Shown: positions 34,206 through 46,635, counted from the stretch's first letter. The stretch is 64,000 bases of DNA from Tetrapyrgos nigripes (GCA_013368315.1 JAACJM010000035.1:186001-250000), one strand, 5' to 3'. Program-made: numbers and translations. The notes: generated by a model from the letters alone, not told the origin.

Positions 34206-34356
34206 ATGATTTGTGATTTCCAGGGGGTAATTCTCCATTCTTGCTCAATGTACATGTCTGAAACGTCGCAGTAATGTTACTACCGTCTTAGTACTATTTG
34301 CTACATATGTTCTACCATGGACCGAGTTTTTAGTGAATGGATCATTTTTTTGCAAT

Positions 34357-36887
34357 CTATCGCCTTACTCTCCTGTTCCTTCTCTCCATCTCCTCCTCAT
34401 CCACCGCATCGGACTCGTCCTCGACCCACTCAAAATGAAGCTGATGAAACGCCCGATTGAGCTCTGTTGCAGGTCCAATCCAGACTCTCAGCTTTCTGTG
34501 ATTAATGGTGGCTGTTGCAGAGGTCTGACTGTACAGATTCTCTTTCCATGACTGAAGGTTGGCCCGGACATCGTCAGTACTTTCGCCTTCGAAAGTAACG
34601 TGCGTCCATGGCCACGATTGGTGACTTCCAACAGCAACGTAACAAGTGGGTGGCCACCCCTGCTCAGTCCCCTTCCCTTTCTTCTTGTCCCTTCTTTCCG
34701 TTTCTGAATCCGGATTCCATATCCACTGTTTCTCCTGTATGGTGTACTTCAATACGAGAAAATCTGAGTGGGGCACCGTAAAATATACAAATTGCGTCCC
34801 ACTTTGCCAATGTTCTTCCTCCGAGTCATACGATTTGAAATTCCATGGCACCCAGAAGTTCAGATTAGGACCCACTGTCGTAGCGACGCCCTCGCTTCGA
34901 GAATCTTCTGGAGAGAGATAATCAACCTCAAAGCCCGTCTTTCCGTCCCCTCGCATGTCAAGACAAGCCGAGATAAAGCAACTGTTCGGCAATGGTCCCA
35001 GCATATAATCTGCAGCTGGACGCCATGTACCAATGGAATCAACGCGTTTGTCCTGAATCCGCAAGGAACATGTCCGCCAGGTAAAGCCAAGTGTAAACGC
35101 CTCACTTTTGGATGGATCTTCGTAGGTCAAATTAATGTCACGCCACACTTTGTAGGAGTTGACCTCAACCGAGAATTCGGTGGAGATTGAGGCCTCCAGT
35201 GGCGGTCGAGAGCAAACAAAGTGCCGTGCAGAAGGGAGAAGGGATATGACGTTCTTGCCAGCAGCGGGAATTTTGGTTCTGCTCTTCCTAAGAACTGATG
35301 GCTCTCTGACAGTGAGCTCCTGCACATTGAGAGAGGGAGGTGCAGATCCCAAGACTGCTTTTTCTGAGTCATACCGGATGTAATAACCACCAGTTATCCT
35401 CTGGAGATATATAGACACGTAACTGCCATCGATTGTTTGACAGTTTAGGGATGCAAGGAAGATATCGGGATCAGAACCGAAGTTTTCGAGAGGAAGATGG
35501 ATATGAAGACCATTGTTATTAAAGGAATATGATGATGGATCGTTGCCAATAATGGCATCTGTATTAGATGCCTGAACCTGCCCGGAATATCTGAACTCGT
35601 ACGGAGATCTGGCTAGTAGTCCCCGGTCCCCTCCATATTCAGAAATCCAAGTGAAAATACTCCGATCATCCGAAACCCGGATAATTTCCTGCTGTAGTCG
35701 CATGAATGCCTTTTCGCCGCCTTCCCCATATTACGAGGCCCTTTAGGCCGAGTTAACTTATGTCGACCCCCCAATTGAGTACCAAAGGTTCTCACAGGTT
35801 CTAACTTTTACACGCCACCTCAGGAGTCAGCGCTCCGAAGTGCCCGAACACTGCCATTTCAACTGACGCTTGATACGATGTGAGTACGTCATAAGTCCTT
35901 TCCCTCCGCTGTCGACGACTACAGGCCCAACCACGGCCCAACTACAATGAGCTTCAGACGTGTTTTCCTTCCCTCAGTAGCCGTCGAAAGTCACCAAGAG
36001 CCGCTCTCTGAATCAATATGGCTTCCTCCACCCAATCCAAGGTCGTTCATAATTGAAGGCGTCGTTACATTGAGATATTGGGCTCTATCTGATTTTTTAC
36101 TGCATATGAAACCATTTTATTTATCCAATAATGGGCCTCATAATTTGCCATGCGAAGCAGTGGCACCTTTCCCCAGTATCGGCGACATGCTGACACCAAA
36201 AATTCCCATCAAGCAATATGCTTTGTCTTCTGGCCTCGTCGTCTGCCGATACACTGCCCATAACATCTTTTGAGCTACACTGCACTTGTCAATAGGACGG
36301 CCTTCCAAGAGGTTGATCGGGATAGTATTGACGAGTGAGATGAGATCCCGCAAGCTCCACCGTGTCCCAATCTTCGTCCAATCTTTATCAAAGAACACAA
36401 TGAACTCAGGTGCCAGTAGCTCCTGCAACGTCCAACCTCTCGTGAACCATTTACTGTCCTTGAAATCAGACTCGGGGTTTTTAGGATGATACTTTGCAGA
36501 AACATCAAAGAGGTAGACGTAGCAAACTATGGTGTTCTCGTAGTACTGGTACATGGAATTGATGGCCTCTGAAAGCTCAGCACTGCTTTCCTTGTTGATG
36601 CAGCATGAGTCAATCCAGATCCACTCAAAAGTGCTACTCCAGGCACAGACACAGGCTTGGACAACTTTCGTGTAGCCCTTCTTCAGTTGTACAGGAGGGA
36701 GGTGGGCGCGAATGTCATCGAAGGTGAGCTGCCGGCCATCGCAGGTATCAGCAAGGGTAGTGATGTTCTGGATGTCCTGGAAGGTGACCTCTTCGGCGCC
36801 CTCCCAAGTATGAGAGAGAATGGCGTAGCATGGGATGTAGGTAAAGAATTCCTGGACTCTGAGGGTTTTTGTGTTTAGGAGACACAT
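34357..36887 (-). pseudogene. HET-domain protein, copy B, split by a MITE
   Basis: The N-terminal part (ATG 36887 to 36144) holds a complete HET core: YAILSHTW, WIWIDSCCINK, RGWTLQELLAP, and ending LMGIFGVSMSPI. At 36143 a 413-bp MITE interrupts the frame. It resumes at 35730 with MRLQQEIIRVSDDRSIFTWIS and stays open to a stop at 34357, covering the whole C-terminal region. Apart from the insertion and its imperfect target duplication the gene is open, so the insertion is recent compared with the decay of copy A. A truncated protein carrying only the HET domain (about 249 aa) could still be made from the first part. Confidence 0.85.
35731..36143. mobile_element. 413-bp MITE inside HET copy B
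   Basis: Ends TTACGAGGCCC and GGGCCTCATAA form an 11-bp inverted repeat with one mismatch. Flanking coding sequence is partly doubled: about 16 bp around CCTTCCCCATA on the left and CCTTTCCCCAGTA on the right, with about 16 extra bases between the right end and the copy. Comparison with the uninterrupted HET copy C (near 62310-62345) defines the insertion. It has no coding capacity. Confidence 0.72.
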
Positions 36888-37670
36888 GGAGTGTTAAGAG
36901 TTATATTTGATACACTGTATAGTCCAGGTCAGATTATGAGCCCAGGATAAGGATAAAGGCAGGCTTACAATGGAAAGGAAGGGAAAGAAGACGAAACGTA
37001 AGCGTTGTTACCTGTGAGGCCACTTTAAAGTGGGATGAACACGTGTGTTCCTCATGCCAGACATCCTGTGAACAGACTGTCATTAGTGAATGGCTTGATG
37101 AAGTTACCACTGCTTAGGCTTCAAAATGCGGTTACAGCTCTGTTTCTCCTCCGTGATCATGAATAGGATAAATTGGATAAATAGGATTGGATTGTACTTG
37201 CAGCAATGAAGCAATGGATCCAGCCTTTGTTGATACAGATACAGATACACCAAGCCAGAAAATTCTCAAAGCAGAAGCCGATCTGTGAGGAAGAAGATTG
37301 AAGAATGAATCTCTCCAAGCTGGATCTAACATAAGTATGCATGGCATGTTTCGTAAAGTGCGTACTGATGAGCGTGATGAGTGACAATCCACATAACCTT
37401 GAGTCTTGTAAGAATGAATAAATGGATGAACGGATAACTGTGGGTGAGGGTGCGGGTGTTTTGTTTTCTGTAGGTTTCCGATATATGTATTCTATATCAA
37501 TTACTACTTAGGAGAGCCTCTGACTTTGTAGAGCATAGCCAGAAAACAAAACAAGGACGGAACTTGCAGAGCTGGTACTAACAATACTAGATGTCATAGT
37601 TGACCAAGCCTCAGAAGGGATGTGCCCAGACAGGGGCTAGACATGGCCTTTACCTTTCCCAGGATAGCTG
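36888..37670. promoter_or_regulatory. Shared upstream region, HET and kinase copy B
   Basis: The two genes point away from each other across 783 bp. The HET-proximal 250 bp (GAGTGTTAAGAG, GATACACTGTA, GGCCACTTTAAAG, CACGTGTGTTCC) are conserved with copies A and C and with the relic at 55.4 kb. This supports a true promoter region, possibly acting in both directions. No defined factor site is claimed. Confidence 0.5.
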
Positions 37671-40600
37671 ATGACCTCATCCTCTGCCTCACGCTTGTCA
37701 TCCACGTCGCTGCTGTCCAATGCAATATCTCTAGTCCCCATTGACCCTGCTGCCAAATGGCGACCCATCTTCCACGACTCACTCAACAACCAAGTCATGT
37801 TGTACAACACCACCTTCCCCTTCTCTTCAAATCCACACACCTACACCTCATGACAAAAATGATGAATCCCCATCCACCTACTGCTCCAACCCAACCCCAA
37901 CTCCATGGCAGAAGGTTACTTTGACATGTTTTTTCAGGTAGAGAAAAAGTTGGGTATGGGGGCAAATGGGGGTGTGTTTTGTGTCAGCATGTTTTGGTGA
38001 GTGACGAGTCCTTGTCCTTCTCCTTCTTCAGAGTCTGAGTCATACATACCTTTCTACCTTTCTATCTACTACTCCACTCTACTCATTTATGAATAACTAA
38101 CTCATCTCATGTCCTTTACAGGACAACCCCCTAGGCCGCTTTGCTGTCAAAAAAATTGCAGTCAGCCACGTATCTCTTACAAACTTTAAGAGAGGTAAAA
38201 CTCTTGGAAAGGTTGCATCATCTGAATATTGTCGTGTATAGTGTTGTAACAGTTCGACTACGGTTAGCTCCAGCTCGGCTCCATGTGACTCCATTGATAA
38301 TGACTCCGGCTCGGCTCTAGTCATTTTTTACCAGCTGGCTCCGACTATAGCCACAAGAGCTGCATCATTATGGGGCTGGGACCACGTGGCTACGTCATCA
38401 TCGAAAGCAGACCGTTGACTTCCTTCCTGCTCTTCCATCTGTCACAGTAGCCACTCCCACTACTCTCTGCTTTTTGTCTTATCACTAATGGGGTCAAGGA
38501 AGTCAATTTGTAAGTCTTTTATCATGTTCAAGCACATATACAAACAGTGCTCACCTTGCAGCTCCAAGTCCTCTCTAATGGCCCCCTCTTGATGATTGCA
38601 AAATCCCTGGCTTGCTTTTCAACTCCTCAAGGTTCATTATGCCCTTTTTCTACCCCAAAATCCTGTCTTTCGTCATCCAGAAGGTTGACTGTCATATGGA
38701 ACACCGAAAATGTGGGAAAAATTGGTAGAAAGGATTGGATTGGTCTACTCAGTGCAGATGAATGCTTTTTGGTTGGACTGATCATTGAAAACTTATGCTT
38801 TGCCTTTTCTTTAGACGGAACAAATGCTGACCTGTTTCTCAAAAACTCGCAAGCACTGTGGTCACATCCCTGCCAATCATGGACAAGTAGGGAAGCATTG
38901 CACACACCCTGGTGGTCATGGTCTCGCTGGTTTGTCAGCACTATCATAGGTCTGTGCTATCTAACCCTCATAATACTGCCCAGTGCTAACACTTCTCTCA
39001 AGCGATAAATGCCATCCTGGTTACTTCAGTAAGGTTGCTTCCACCTTACCAGCAACCAGTAATGGTGCCCCATCTTCAATGTTGACAAGCTGTTGAGTCT
39101 TGCACTTGAGGAGGCGAAGAAGAGTCTCTGTGAGGATTAGGAAGTTGTCCCCATCACTGACACCCTGGAACATGGGTACAGAGAAGTCTGAAAATGGAAC
39201 GTGAGTTTTTGGTTTGCTGATACCAGTGCAGGTACTCAACGAACTTCTTAATAGTCTCCCATTCATTGTAAAAGCACAATCTATTTTCGAGCCTCACCAA
39301 CCTGCCCCTAGACCTCTCTGTCGCCTTTGCCTTTGCCCTCATCTTCGAGTCTCCAAGCCTACGCAACTTCTTTGCATGTATATACAGAGGCACATCGTCT
39401 TCTTTGTCACTACCCTTGTCACCATCCCCAGAGTGCAATACTGACATTGACGCCAACCTCTTCCTCAATGCATGCAACAAATCCACTGCCAAATGCTTTC
39501 TACCTGCTAAATACATCTTTGTCTGGCATACAGGACATTCTGGAGTCACTCTTCCCACTCTTGCTGCCGCTGCCATTGTAGTCATTGGATCCAGTTCAGA
39601 CTCAGTCAACGCAAGAATTGCAAGCTGAGATTGTTTGCTAGAGTTGGGGGCACTAGTACTCTCCCTCCCTTTGGAGTGAACCAAGATCGCAGAGTGCATC
39701 GCTCTATCTTCTTTACCATTACTTGTGTAACTTTCTCAAGTTTGCAACAGTTTTTACAAAAATGAGATGAAAATTTGATCTTGTTTTAAAGCCCTTTACA
39801 AAAGTCTAATCATTGCTGTGAGTACGCACTTTATTTCTCTTTTTCCTTCTCACTCAATGCCCAGTGCGTAGGACCTCAGTGCTGTCCATTAATTGCCTCT
39901 GTGGCCTCAAAGGTTGACGCCTCAGGGCTACACACCATTATGCCTCTGTGGTTTCCTTACGTGTCTCCAGACACAAATGATCTCATACATGTCTTCCTCT
40001 CACTCGTCTCATCTATTTCACATTTCTTTGGTACTTCCTCCTTCCCGAACATGTTTTATACTTACTATTTCATTTTACTCAGTAATACTTAATGTAACCC
40101 AAGAGACTTGTGTTCTATATCCTTCTCCATCCCATCTCTGATTCACAAGTCTCTCAGGTAGGTTTCTACATCCTTCTACTTCCCATATTGATTTACGAGT
40201 TTATTCAGTCAATTCAGATTTATTTGTGTCACCCTCCCTCCTCTTCTGTATTTACTTATTTACTTATTGTGATGTATGTGCCTTTTTCGAGTCTCACCCA
40301 TGAATATACCCAGGGGAGTTGCTGTTTCAGGACTCCCTGTGTTTCGCCTATTCTTTTACCAGAGAGAAATTCTCTAGGACAATCTGCAAGATGATTAGAT
40401 ACCATTAAACTAACTGCTGCCTACTACGGCATAATCAAAGTACAACTTGTAAGCAAGCAGGTATCTCTGGAACATGTAATGAGTTGTATATTGCCTCTCT
40501 ATGTATCCAGTACAGCAGTCGTGAATACACAAAGCAAGAAAAACTGATAGTAAAGGGCACAATGTACAGATAAGAGAATTGCAAGAAAAGACGACTTGAG

Positions 40601-40795
40601 CTGGCACTGAGTCAGAGTTGAGCCATGTGGAGCCAAGAGCTGTTTGACCAGCTCAGCTCGCTCCAAATGCAGCTTGACTCTACAGCTCCGCAGAGCTGAG
40701 CTGAGCTGTTTACAACACTAGTCGTGTATCAGTGAGTATACATTCTAGTCATTTCAAACCATCATGTACATTAACACTAACTAACCACTTCCAGT
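37671..40795 (+). pseudogene. IKS1-like protein kinase, copy B, broken
   Basis: ATG 37671 opens an N-terminus like the intact kinase (MTSSSAS..ISLVPIDPAAKWRPIFHDSLNNQV). An internal deletion of the middle of exon 1 and frameshifts follow. The glycine-loop exon (about 37890-37995), the lysine exon (38123-38230) and its end (VVYQ) are recognisable. A hAT element (38239-40720) lies just before the GTGAGT donor; the donor and intron resume at 40729. The kinase sequence then ends at about 40791, where a second hAT begins. Everything from exon 3 on is missing. Confidence 0.8.
38239..40720. mobile_element. Non-autonomous hAT element in kinase copy B
   Basis: Terminal repeats TAGTGTTGTAA (38239) and TTACAACACTA (to 40720) are perfect inverted copies. 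They are flanked by the exact 8-bp duplication GTCGTGTA (38231-38238 and 40721-40728). Subterminal zones are rich in GCTCGGCTCC-like motifs on the left (38260-38345) and AGCTGAGCTGAGCTG-like motifs on the right (40610-40710). The interior holds a minus-strand open frame (39699-39154) with a CPVC pair and a basic, Lys/Arg-rich second half that I do not recognise. No transposase is seen. Confidence 0.88.
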
Positions 40796-43700
40796 GTTAT
40801 CATAAGGCTTAACCCTTAAGTTAAGTTAAGCCTTAACATCCCCCTTACAATAACCCTTAGCTTGAACCTCAAGCCTTATTAACCCGTAGCTACCCTTAGC
40901 AATCCACATGTATGATTAGTAATCATGAAAATCTTCACTTTCGTTGCTACAGCAGAGACAACTTCAAGCCTCTCCCTCATTCCTGTAATGCCTCCTTCTC
41001 TTGGACCTATCTGGGAGTTCTTTCACTGTGGCAAATGATCAAACTCTTCCCACAAGCGTGCTTTTTGTCTCAGGTGCATTCAGAATCACCACCCTGAAGG
41101 AGCTTCAATACAGTTGGATGAGAATGGAAATGAAGTTTTCAATTTGGATGATCCTTGGTTTACTGAGGGTGTGTGTCCCTGCTCTGCCCTTCCCATAACA
41201 TCACTGACCATACTCTATGATATAACATTGCAGCAGGTCAAAAGCGTCAATGGTACCAAAGAGGCTATGGTCTTGCACTTACTCAAATGTCCGAATGCAT
41301 TGAAGAAGGGGAAGAAAGTTGCATGGGAACTGAAAGCTGGAAAAGGGGCTAGTAATGATAATGGTACAGATGGAGATGATGAGTCGTCGGATACAGAGAC
41401 ATCTCAGCCTTTGAAGAGGAAGAAGTTGGAGGTCTATACGCAGACTACCCTTAAATATCTAAAAGGGCCAGATATCCCATTCACAGAGGTGCAGAAAGAA
41501 GCCATCAAATCCCAATTTGGTTGTGCAACAGCATCTGCTAACCTTCCATTCTGTTGGGTGGATGACCCTGAAGTCATAGCACTTTTTATGATGTTTCGCT
41601 CACCTGAACAATGTGAGCTTGCTGGCTGGATCTTGAATGAGGAGTACAAGAAAGTTGAGGAGGAGTTGAAAGAGGTGCTGAGTGAACAGAATGTGACAAT
41701 GTCATGAGTAATGAATTCTATTGTTCTGGCTTTTGGCTCTTATGAGTTGACCCCTATGTGCAGAACTGATGGCTGGAAGGATATCTCATGAAACTCTATT
41801 GCTGGTGTTACGATGGAAGTCATACTTCAAGGTTTCGCCTTTCATTCATTTGTTTGTTGAGCCTTTCTATCAAAGAAAGGTTTGAGCAGGACTTCTGAAG
41901 ACGAGTATTACTCGAAGTAAGACTTGTAGAAAGATGTATAAGGTTGAGCTGGGGAATCTAGCTCGAAGAATACTCTACCTATATACAAGGATATCTTGTA
42001 ACTACAAGTCAGAGTACAATGTGTATAAAGCATGTAAATTGTCTGTAGTAGCTGTGTCAAACAGCATGTAAGTAATAAGAAACATGCATACAATGCATGT
42101 AGACAATATGTAAGTAATAGTAGACATGTGTACTATGCATGTAAGAGCGAAAGCAAGGATAGAGCATGGTGAACAAAAGGGAAACATGTGTTAGATAAGA
42201 AGAAATGAAACAAAGTAAAGAAAAGAAAGAGCAAGTCAGAGAGTCCTATAGAATAGGGGTGAGAAATTGTAACAGCTGGAGTGAATGTTTCCGCATCATT
42301 TGAGGTTAGTATCCTTCTCTGCAGTGGATTCAAATAGTTACTGATCTCTAATTGTGAAAGCCTTACCTTGTAGAGCTTTGGAAAACCAATAAAGACAAGA
42401 GAGATGTGGTTTCCTATTGTGCTGCATACAAGGACATGATTGATAGTGCCAAAGCTGAATACAAGTGTTGAGTTGTTGCTTTTACCACTGATAACAATGG
42501 TGGAGGGGGTGCTGGGCAAAATTTACTCATCAAAAAATGGCCTTGGCTACTTGGAGGTCCTTGTGCAGCCCATCAGGTGAGAAATTCTGAATGAGGTTGG
42601 GTTTCATGTTTACTAACAAATTTCAAGTGCCAACTTATTCTTGGAGATTACTTCAAAGAGAACAAGGAGGCTGCAGGTTATGCTGAGGATGCATCCAACC
42701 TTCTGGGATGGATACTTAATCACACAAAAGTCCATGCTATATTTGATGAGACACAGCTTGAGAAGAACCCCGCTTTGACCAAGCTGTGTGCATACAAGAC
42801 CACAAATCTTACACGTTGGACCACTCATTTTGGCTCATTTGATTGTCTTGGAGACCTTAAAGACCCTCTCCAGCATGCAGCCTTTCTAAAGCAGCAGCTG
42901 GTCATTGATGTGCAAGTGGGGGCAGAGAAGAACAGCCAGAAGAAGCAGGAGATGACAGATAGTGCTAATGCACAATGTGACCTCATTCTGAATCTGGCTT
43001 TCTGGAAAAGCCTTCGATCCATTGTAGATGATATCAAGCCAATTTGCTATGCAGTCAACATATGCCAGAGTGACAAAGTGTGTCTGGATCAAGTTCTTCT
43101 TACTCTGGGGGGTCTTTTCCTGCATTTCAGTTGCCATGAGAATCATGTTGTGCATGAGGGCATGAGGAAGCACCTGGAGAAATGTTGGAAATCTTATGAT
43201 CGAATGCTTGGACCGTTTCAGTTTGGACCCTATTGGAGTACTTCAAGAAGGTCAGTACCATGAATCAACCATTACAATTGGTGCTAATGTTTCATTTGTT
43301 AGTTCTACCAACATGTCAAATCCTGCCCTGCACCATCTCGACTCACCAAAGCAGAACTTGCTGAGTTCAATGCCAAGCAAGAGCAAAAAGAAAATAATGT
43401 GTCTAAGGCTTTTACTCAGTATATGGCCAGTACTGGGGATTTTTGTGACTGGAAAGAAAATCAAAGTACAGTCGAAACCACCTTTGTGTGTAGATCTCAT
43501 TACAGCTTGTTCATTCTTTCTATGATACTCGCATTGTGCTGGTGCTGTATAGGAAAGAGATCCAATTCAGTTCTGGAAATCTTGTCTCAGAATGGCAGCA
43601 ATCTCAGAATTGGCTGATTTCGCCATTTTGATCTTGACTGTTGTTCTGAATTCTGTAGCCAATGAACGACTGTTCTCAGGTCTAAGGATCATCAAGACTT

Positions 43701-44471
43701 GGCTGCACAATTGACTCAAGCTGTCACATCTCCAGAAAATGACAAAGGTGAGTATATTCCAAATTTTTCTAGTTGCTCATATGTCTCAGCTGCTCTTAGG
43801 TCCAAGCCAAATTTCACTCCCAGCAGGTGAAAGGTAGGGTTGCCGATGCATGTGAAAAATGCAAAAATCACGCTAACAATTGCATACAAAGTCTATTGGC
43901 CATTCCTCAGTACAAGACTTTGACTGATGATTCTGTTGAAGCTGGTGAGAATACTCCTGGGACTGGGTCTGTTTATGTAGCATCTTGTGCAGGATGGCAG
44001 TAAGAGCTGCAAAAATGGGTTGATGAAGTGGATCGGGAGGAAGCTAACTGTTTGCACAGAGACGAGGTCGAAGACTTGGAGATAGAAATGGAGATAGATG
44101 ACTTGACTGATGGGGGCCCAAATTCCCAGCTCTCGTGGCCTATCAACCATAGATGGCTGCCTATCACACTCAAGAAGCTTTTTGGTGGAACACCTACGCA
44201 ACCATTAGATGATTTCATGGGTGTTCAGACACAATGCTGAGCTTACAATGAGGAGGCCTTGAGGCAGGAATTGATTGCAGCAGAATACTCAGATGAACTA
44301 CTAGATGATGGAGAGCTGGAAGGCTCCAGCAATGACTATGGTAATTAGATGCATACTTCAACGATTTTTCGTACTTTAAGCCTTAATTACCCTTAACTTA
44401 ATTACCCTTATTAAGATTTTAACCCTTGAGAAAAAAAATTGCCCTTATTAAGGCCTTAATTTACAACACTG
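40792..44471 (+). mobile_element. hAT transposon with decayed transposase
   Basis: Left end CAGTGTTATCATAAGGC and right end GGCCTTAATTTACAACACTG are related inverted termini, and the right one shares GTGTTGTAA with the neighbouring hAT. Subterminal zones consist of TTAAGCCTTAA / CCCTTA motifs (40800-40905 and 44375-44460). A transposase relic fills the middle. No 8-bp duplication is present (CCACTTCC versus ATCATCTG), so the flanks were not originally adjacent. Confidence 0.8.
41070..44348 (+). pseudogene. hAT transposase relic
   Basis: Pieces in order: an N-terminal block (HHPEGASIQLDENGNEVFNLDDPWF, across frames near 41090-41160); an exon 41235-41700 with a cysteine/histidine BED-like remnant (LLKCPNALKKGKK) and the region before the catalytic core; the core DNNGGGGAGQ..CAAHQ near 42490-42575; LGDYFKENKEAAGYAEDASNL to CWKSYDRML (42640-43230); the C-terminal dimerisation block with ANERLFSG near 43655-43715; and an acidic tail ending TAG 44346. 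About 400 bp of unrelated sequence (41880-42290) interrupts the middle, and stops and shifts are present, for example TGA near 44240. The family is hAT as found widely in Agaricomycetes. Confidence 0.78.
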
Positions 44472-44945
44472 ATCATCTGTTGAACCAACTTCTTCCCAGT
44501 TCCTTCTACTTCTACTAGCTTCATAGAATGTGGATTCACTAGAACTAAATCCCCTTGTTGGAACTCCTTCACCTTTCTCCTTCCCTTGTTATAGGCTTTT
44601 GCTTGTCTTTCCTGAGCCAGTACCAAGGCATCTTGCACTAGTTGTCTATGTACTTGTTCCTTGTTTATGAATTCTTCAGCCAGTTGGCTAGAGAGGAAGG
44701 GTTATTCAACAGGGTCTCCTGTTGGAACCAATGATCCAGCTGTGGATTGGGGCTTGTAACCAAAAAGTAGGAAATCAGGGTGATACAACATTGAAGAATG
44801 TGTAGAACTGTTGTACACAAACACCAATTCTTGCAGATAGCTGGCCCAAGACAATCTGTCTTTAGCTACATAAGCTCATAGCATTTGTTCCAATAAAGCA
44901 TTTAGGATCTCTGTTTGACTGTGTAAAGCCTATGCCTTTCCATAA
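44472..44945 (-). pseudogene. Ty3/gypsy integrase C-terminal fragment
   Basis: The minus-strand reading gives RLSWASYLQELVF, YNSSTHSS, LLFGYKPQSTAGSLVP, then QERQAKAYNKGRRKV and GDLVLVNPHSMKLVE. This is the end of a gypsy integrase core with its GPY/F-adjacent domain. At least two in-frame stops (near 44710 and 44880) and truncation at both sides make it a relic. It ends at the right terminus of the hAT at 44471, where GTGKKLVQQMI is cut off. Confidence 0.78.
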
Positions 44946-45690
44946 CTCCTTTCAACTGTTTCCAAATGTTTTCTGAATCTTCCATTTCATTTTTGATTCA
45001 CTTTCATTTCCGATTCATATCCAAGTTGCCACAAATCCCTTTAGCTCACATTTCCCATTGGATCCCATCTGAGTCATATTGGATACTAGCTGGACAGCTC
45101 GCATTCATACTTCTCACATTTCTGTTTCATATCTCATAGCACCATGTGCTCCCCTTTCTTTTCTTTCCAAAGGGTTTCCATGCAATGATAGCAAATTGAG
45201 TGTTCCCTTTGTCAATACTTATTTTAGTTATATTATCTTTCATTTCTGATTCTTTCCTATCTCTTTTCTGTACAATTCCAATGTAGTACTTAAGCTAGCA
45301 ACTTTGTAGTAGATAGCTTAAGTCTAAAATTGATTTAGCTGGTCTCCCATCTTTTCTGATCGATTCTGATTAGACAATTAGTGATGTGGTACTAATAGTG
45401 CCATTGACTTTCCACCTCGACTTTCTGGTCGTTCCGACTGGATCCTCTCCTCTCTTGTCTATTCTTTTCGTGTTTGGTTCCATCCAGATTCATCATCATT
45501 CCACTCATTCCCATAGACCTCCACCTGGGTCCATAGTGTTTCCTAGCACTAGGATCCACCCAGACTTAACAGTATTTTAGACTTCCATCTCCAAGTTGTC
45601 TATCATGTCCCAAAGGTCTCAATGCACACCCTCTCCCAATTCCAAACCTTCCATTCTGGAATCTCCATTCAAAAAACCATACTTCTCCAC
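44946..45690. other. Unassigned pyrimidine-rich region
   Basis: Repeated TTCATTTC/GATTCATATCC motifs. It could be LTR or leader sequence of the possible gag downstream, but no LTR ends were identified. Confidence 0.35.
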
Positions 45691-45696
45691 ACTTTT

Positions 45697-46165
45697 CCAA
45701 AATGTCCAACTTCACCAGCATCAATGATTGGGTAGCATCTTCATGCATCCAAGTCCCAGCAAACCCTATTCCAGTCTGTTCAAGGATTTCCTTGAGTGGG
45801 ATGCTGAGGAACCTGTCAATTCTGTTACCATGACACAAACTCAAACTCACACCTACACCAATAACCAAACCAATCAAGGTTCCTCTTGTGTTCCGCCTCT
45901 GCCCCAAGATCCTCATGATGATTTCCAAACCAGACCTAGTCATCATGGAAAGGGTCAGGATGACAATGGTGATGATGGTGGACATGGTGGAGGAGGTGGT
46001 GGTGGAGATCCCAATGATCCCAACAGTGGTGATGGCAATGACAACAATAATGATTCTGATGAGGAGAGAGCACAATTCATTACTGCACTCCAGACTTTTA
46101 ACAAGCAGTTGCTGTCAAGAGGGAGTCAAGCTAAGCAAAGCCTCACTTTTTTCATAGGTAGCTAA
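45697..46165 (+). pseudogene. Possible LTR-retrotransposon gag fragment
   Basis: An open stretch whose middle is Asp/Gly/Asn-rich (residues about 70-115, including a seven-Gly run) and whose N-terminal part contains LFKDFLEWDAEEP. It ends with a helical segment (ALQTFNKQLLSRG). Acidic glycine-rich N-termini followed by helices occur in basidiomycete gypsy gag proteins, but there is no zinc knuckle and the beginning needs a frame change near 45728. The assignment is tentative. Confidence 0.35.
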
Positions 46166-46635
46166 GCTCGAGTAACAGTAGAATAGAAACAAAGCTCTAA
46201 AAGCTCCTGTTTCTCATCACATTTTGCTAAGAACTGGCAATGGAGGTTAATCAAGAGTAACAGAACTATAGAGCTCCAGTTTCTCATAAAATCTCATCAG
46301 CAAAGAAGCACTAGGAGTGGCTAAGAGTGATGGCAATGGACATAGGGATGAAGGGTTTGGCAATGTGCAAGCGGAAGGCTTAGTCACAGGAAACGGAAGA
46401 ATTTTAATAGTAAAGGCAGGGCAATTATCACTCCAGGTCTTCATGAAGAAACTTTGTAAGGAGGAGACAGCCCATCTCATAACAAAGAGGACTTCGACCT
46501 GGTCGAAATTGGCCAATCGATTAAGGAGATCCAGTTCGAGGGATGTTACTCCAGGTGTAACCCCAGAGGTAGAATCTCGTTCAGTTGATTCAGACATGGG
46601 TGATATGGGCAATAAAATACTAGCTGAAATAGAAA
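46166..46635. other. Open but unrecognised region
   Basis: Reading frames on both strands (46317-46640 plus, 46612-46247 minus) with no recognisable product. The motif CTATAGAGCTCC at about 46266 links it to the repeat that follows. Confidence 0.3.

Noticed and set aside
34357..36887. HET copy B as two separate genes
   Set aside because: Alignment to the uninterrupted copy C shows one gene with a 413-bp insertion.
40784..44479. An 8-bp target duplication for the autonomous hAT
   Set aside because: Flanks CCACTTCC and ATCATCTG do not match, so a rearrangement is more likely.
44456..44638. Gypsy integrase frame extended into the hAT end
   Set aside because: The last codons (ISVVN) are read from the hAT terminus CAGTGTTGTAAATT and not from gypsy.
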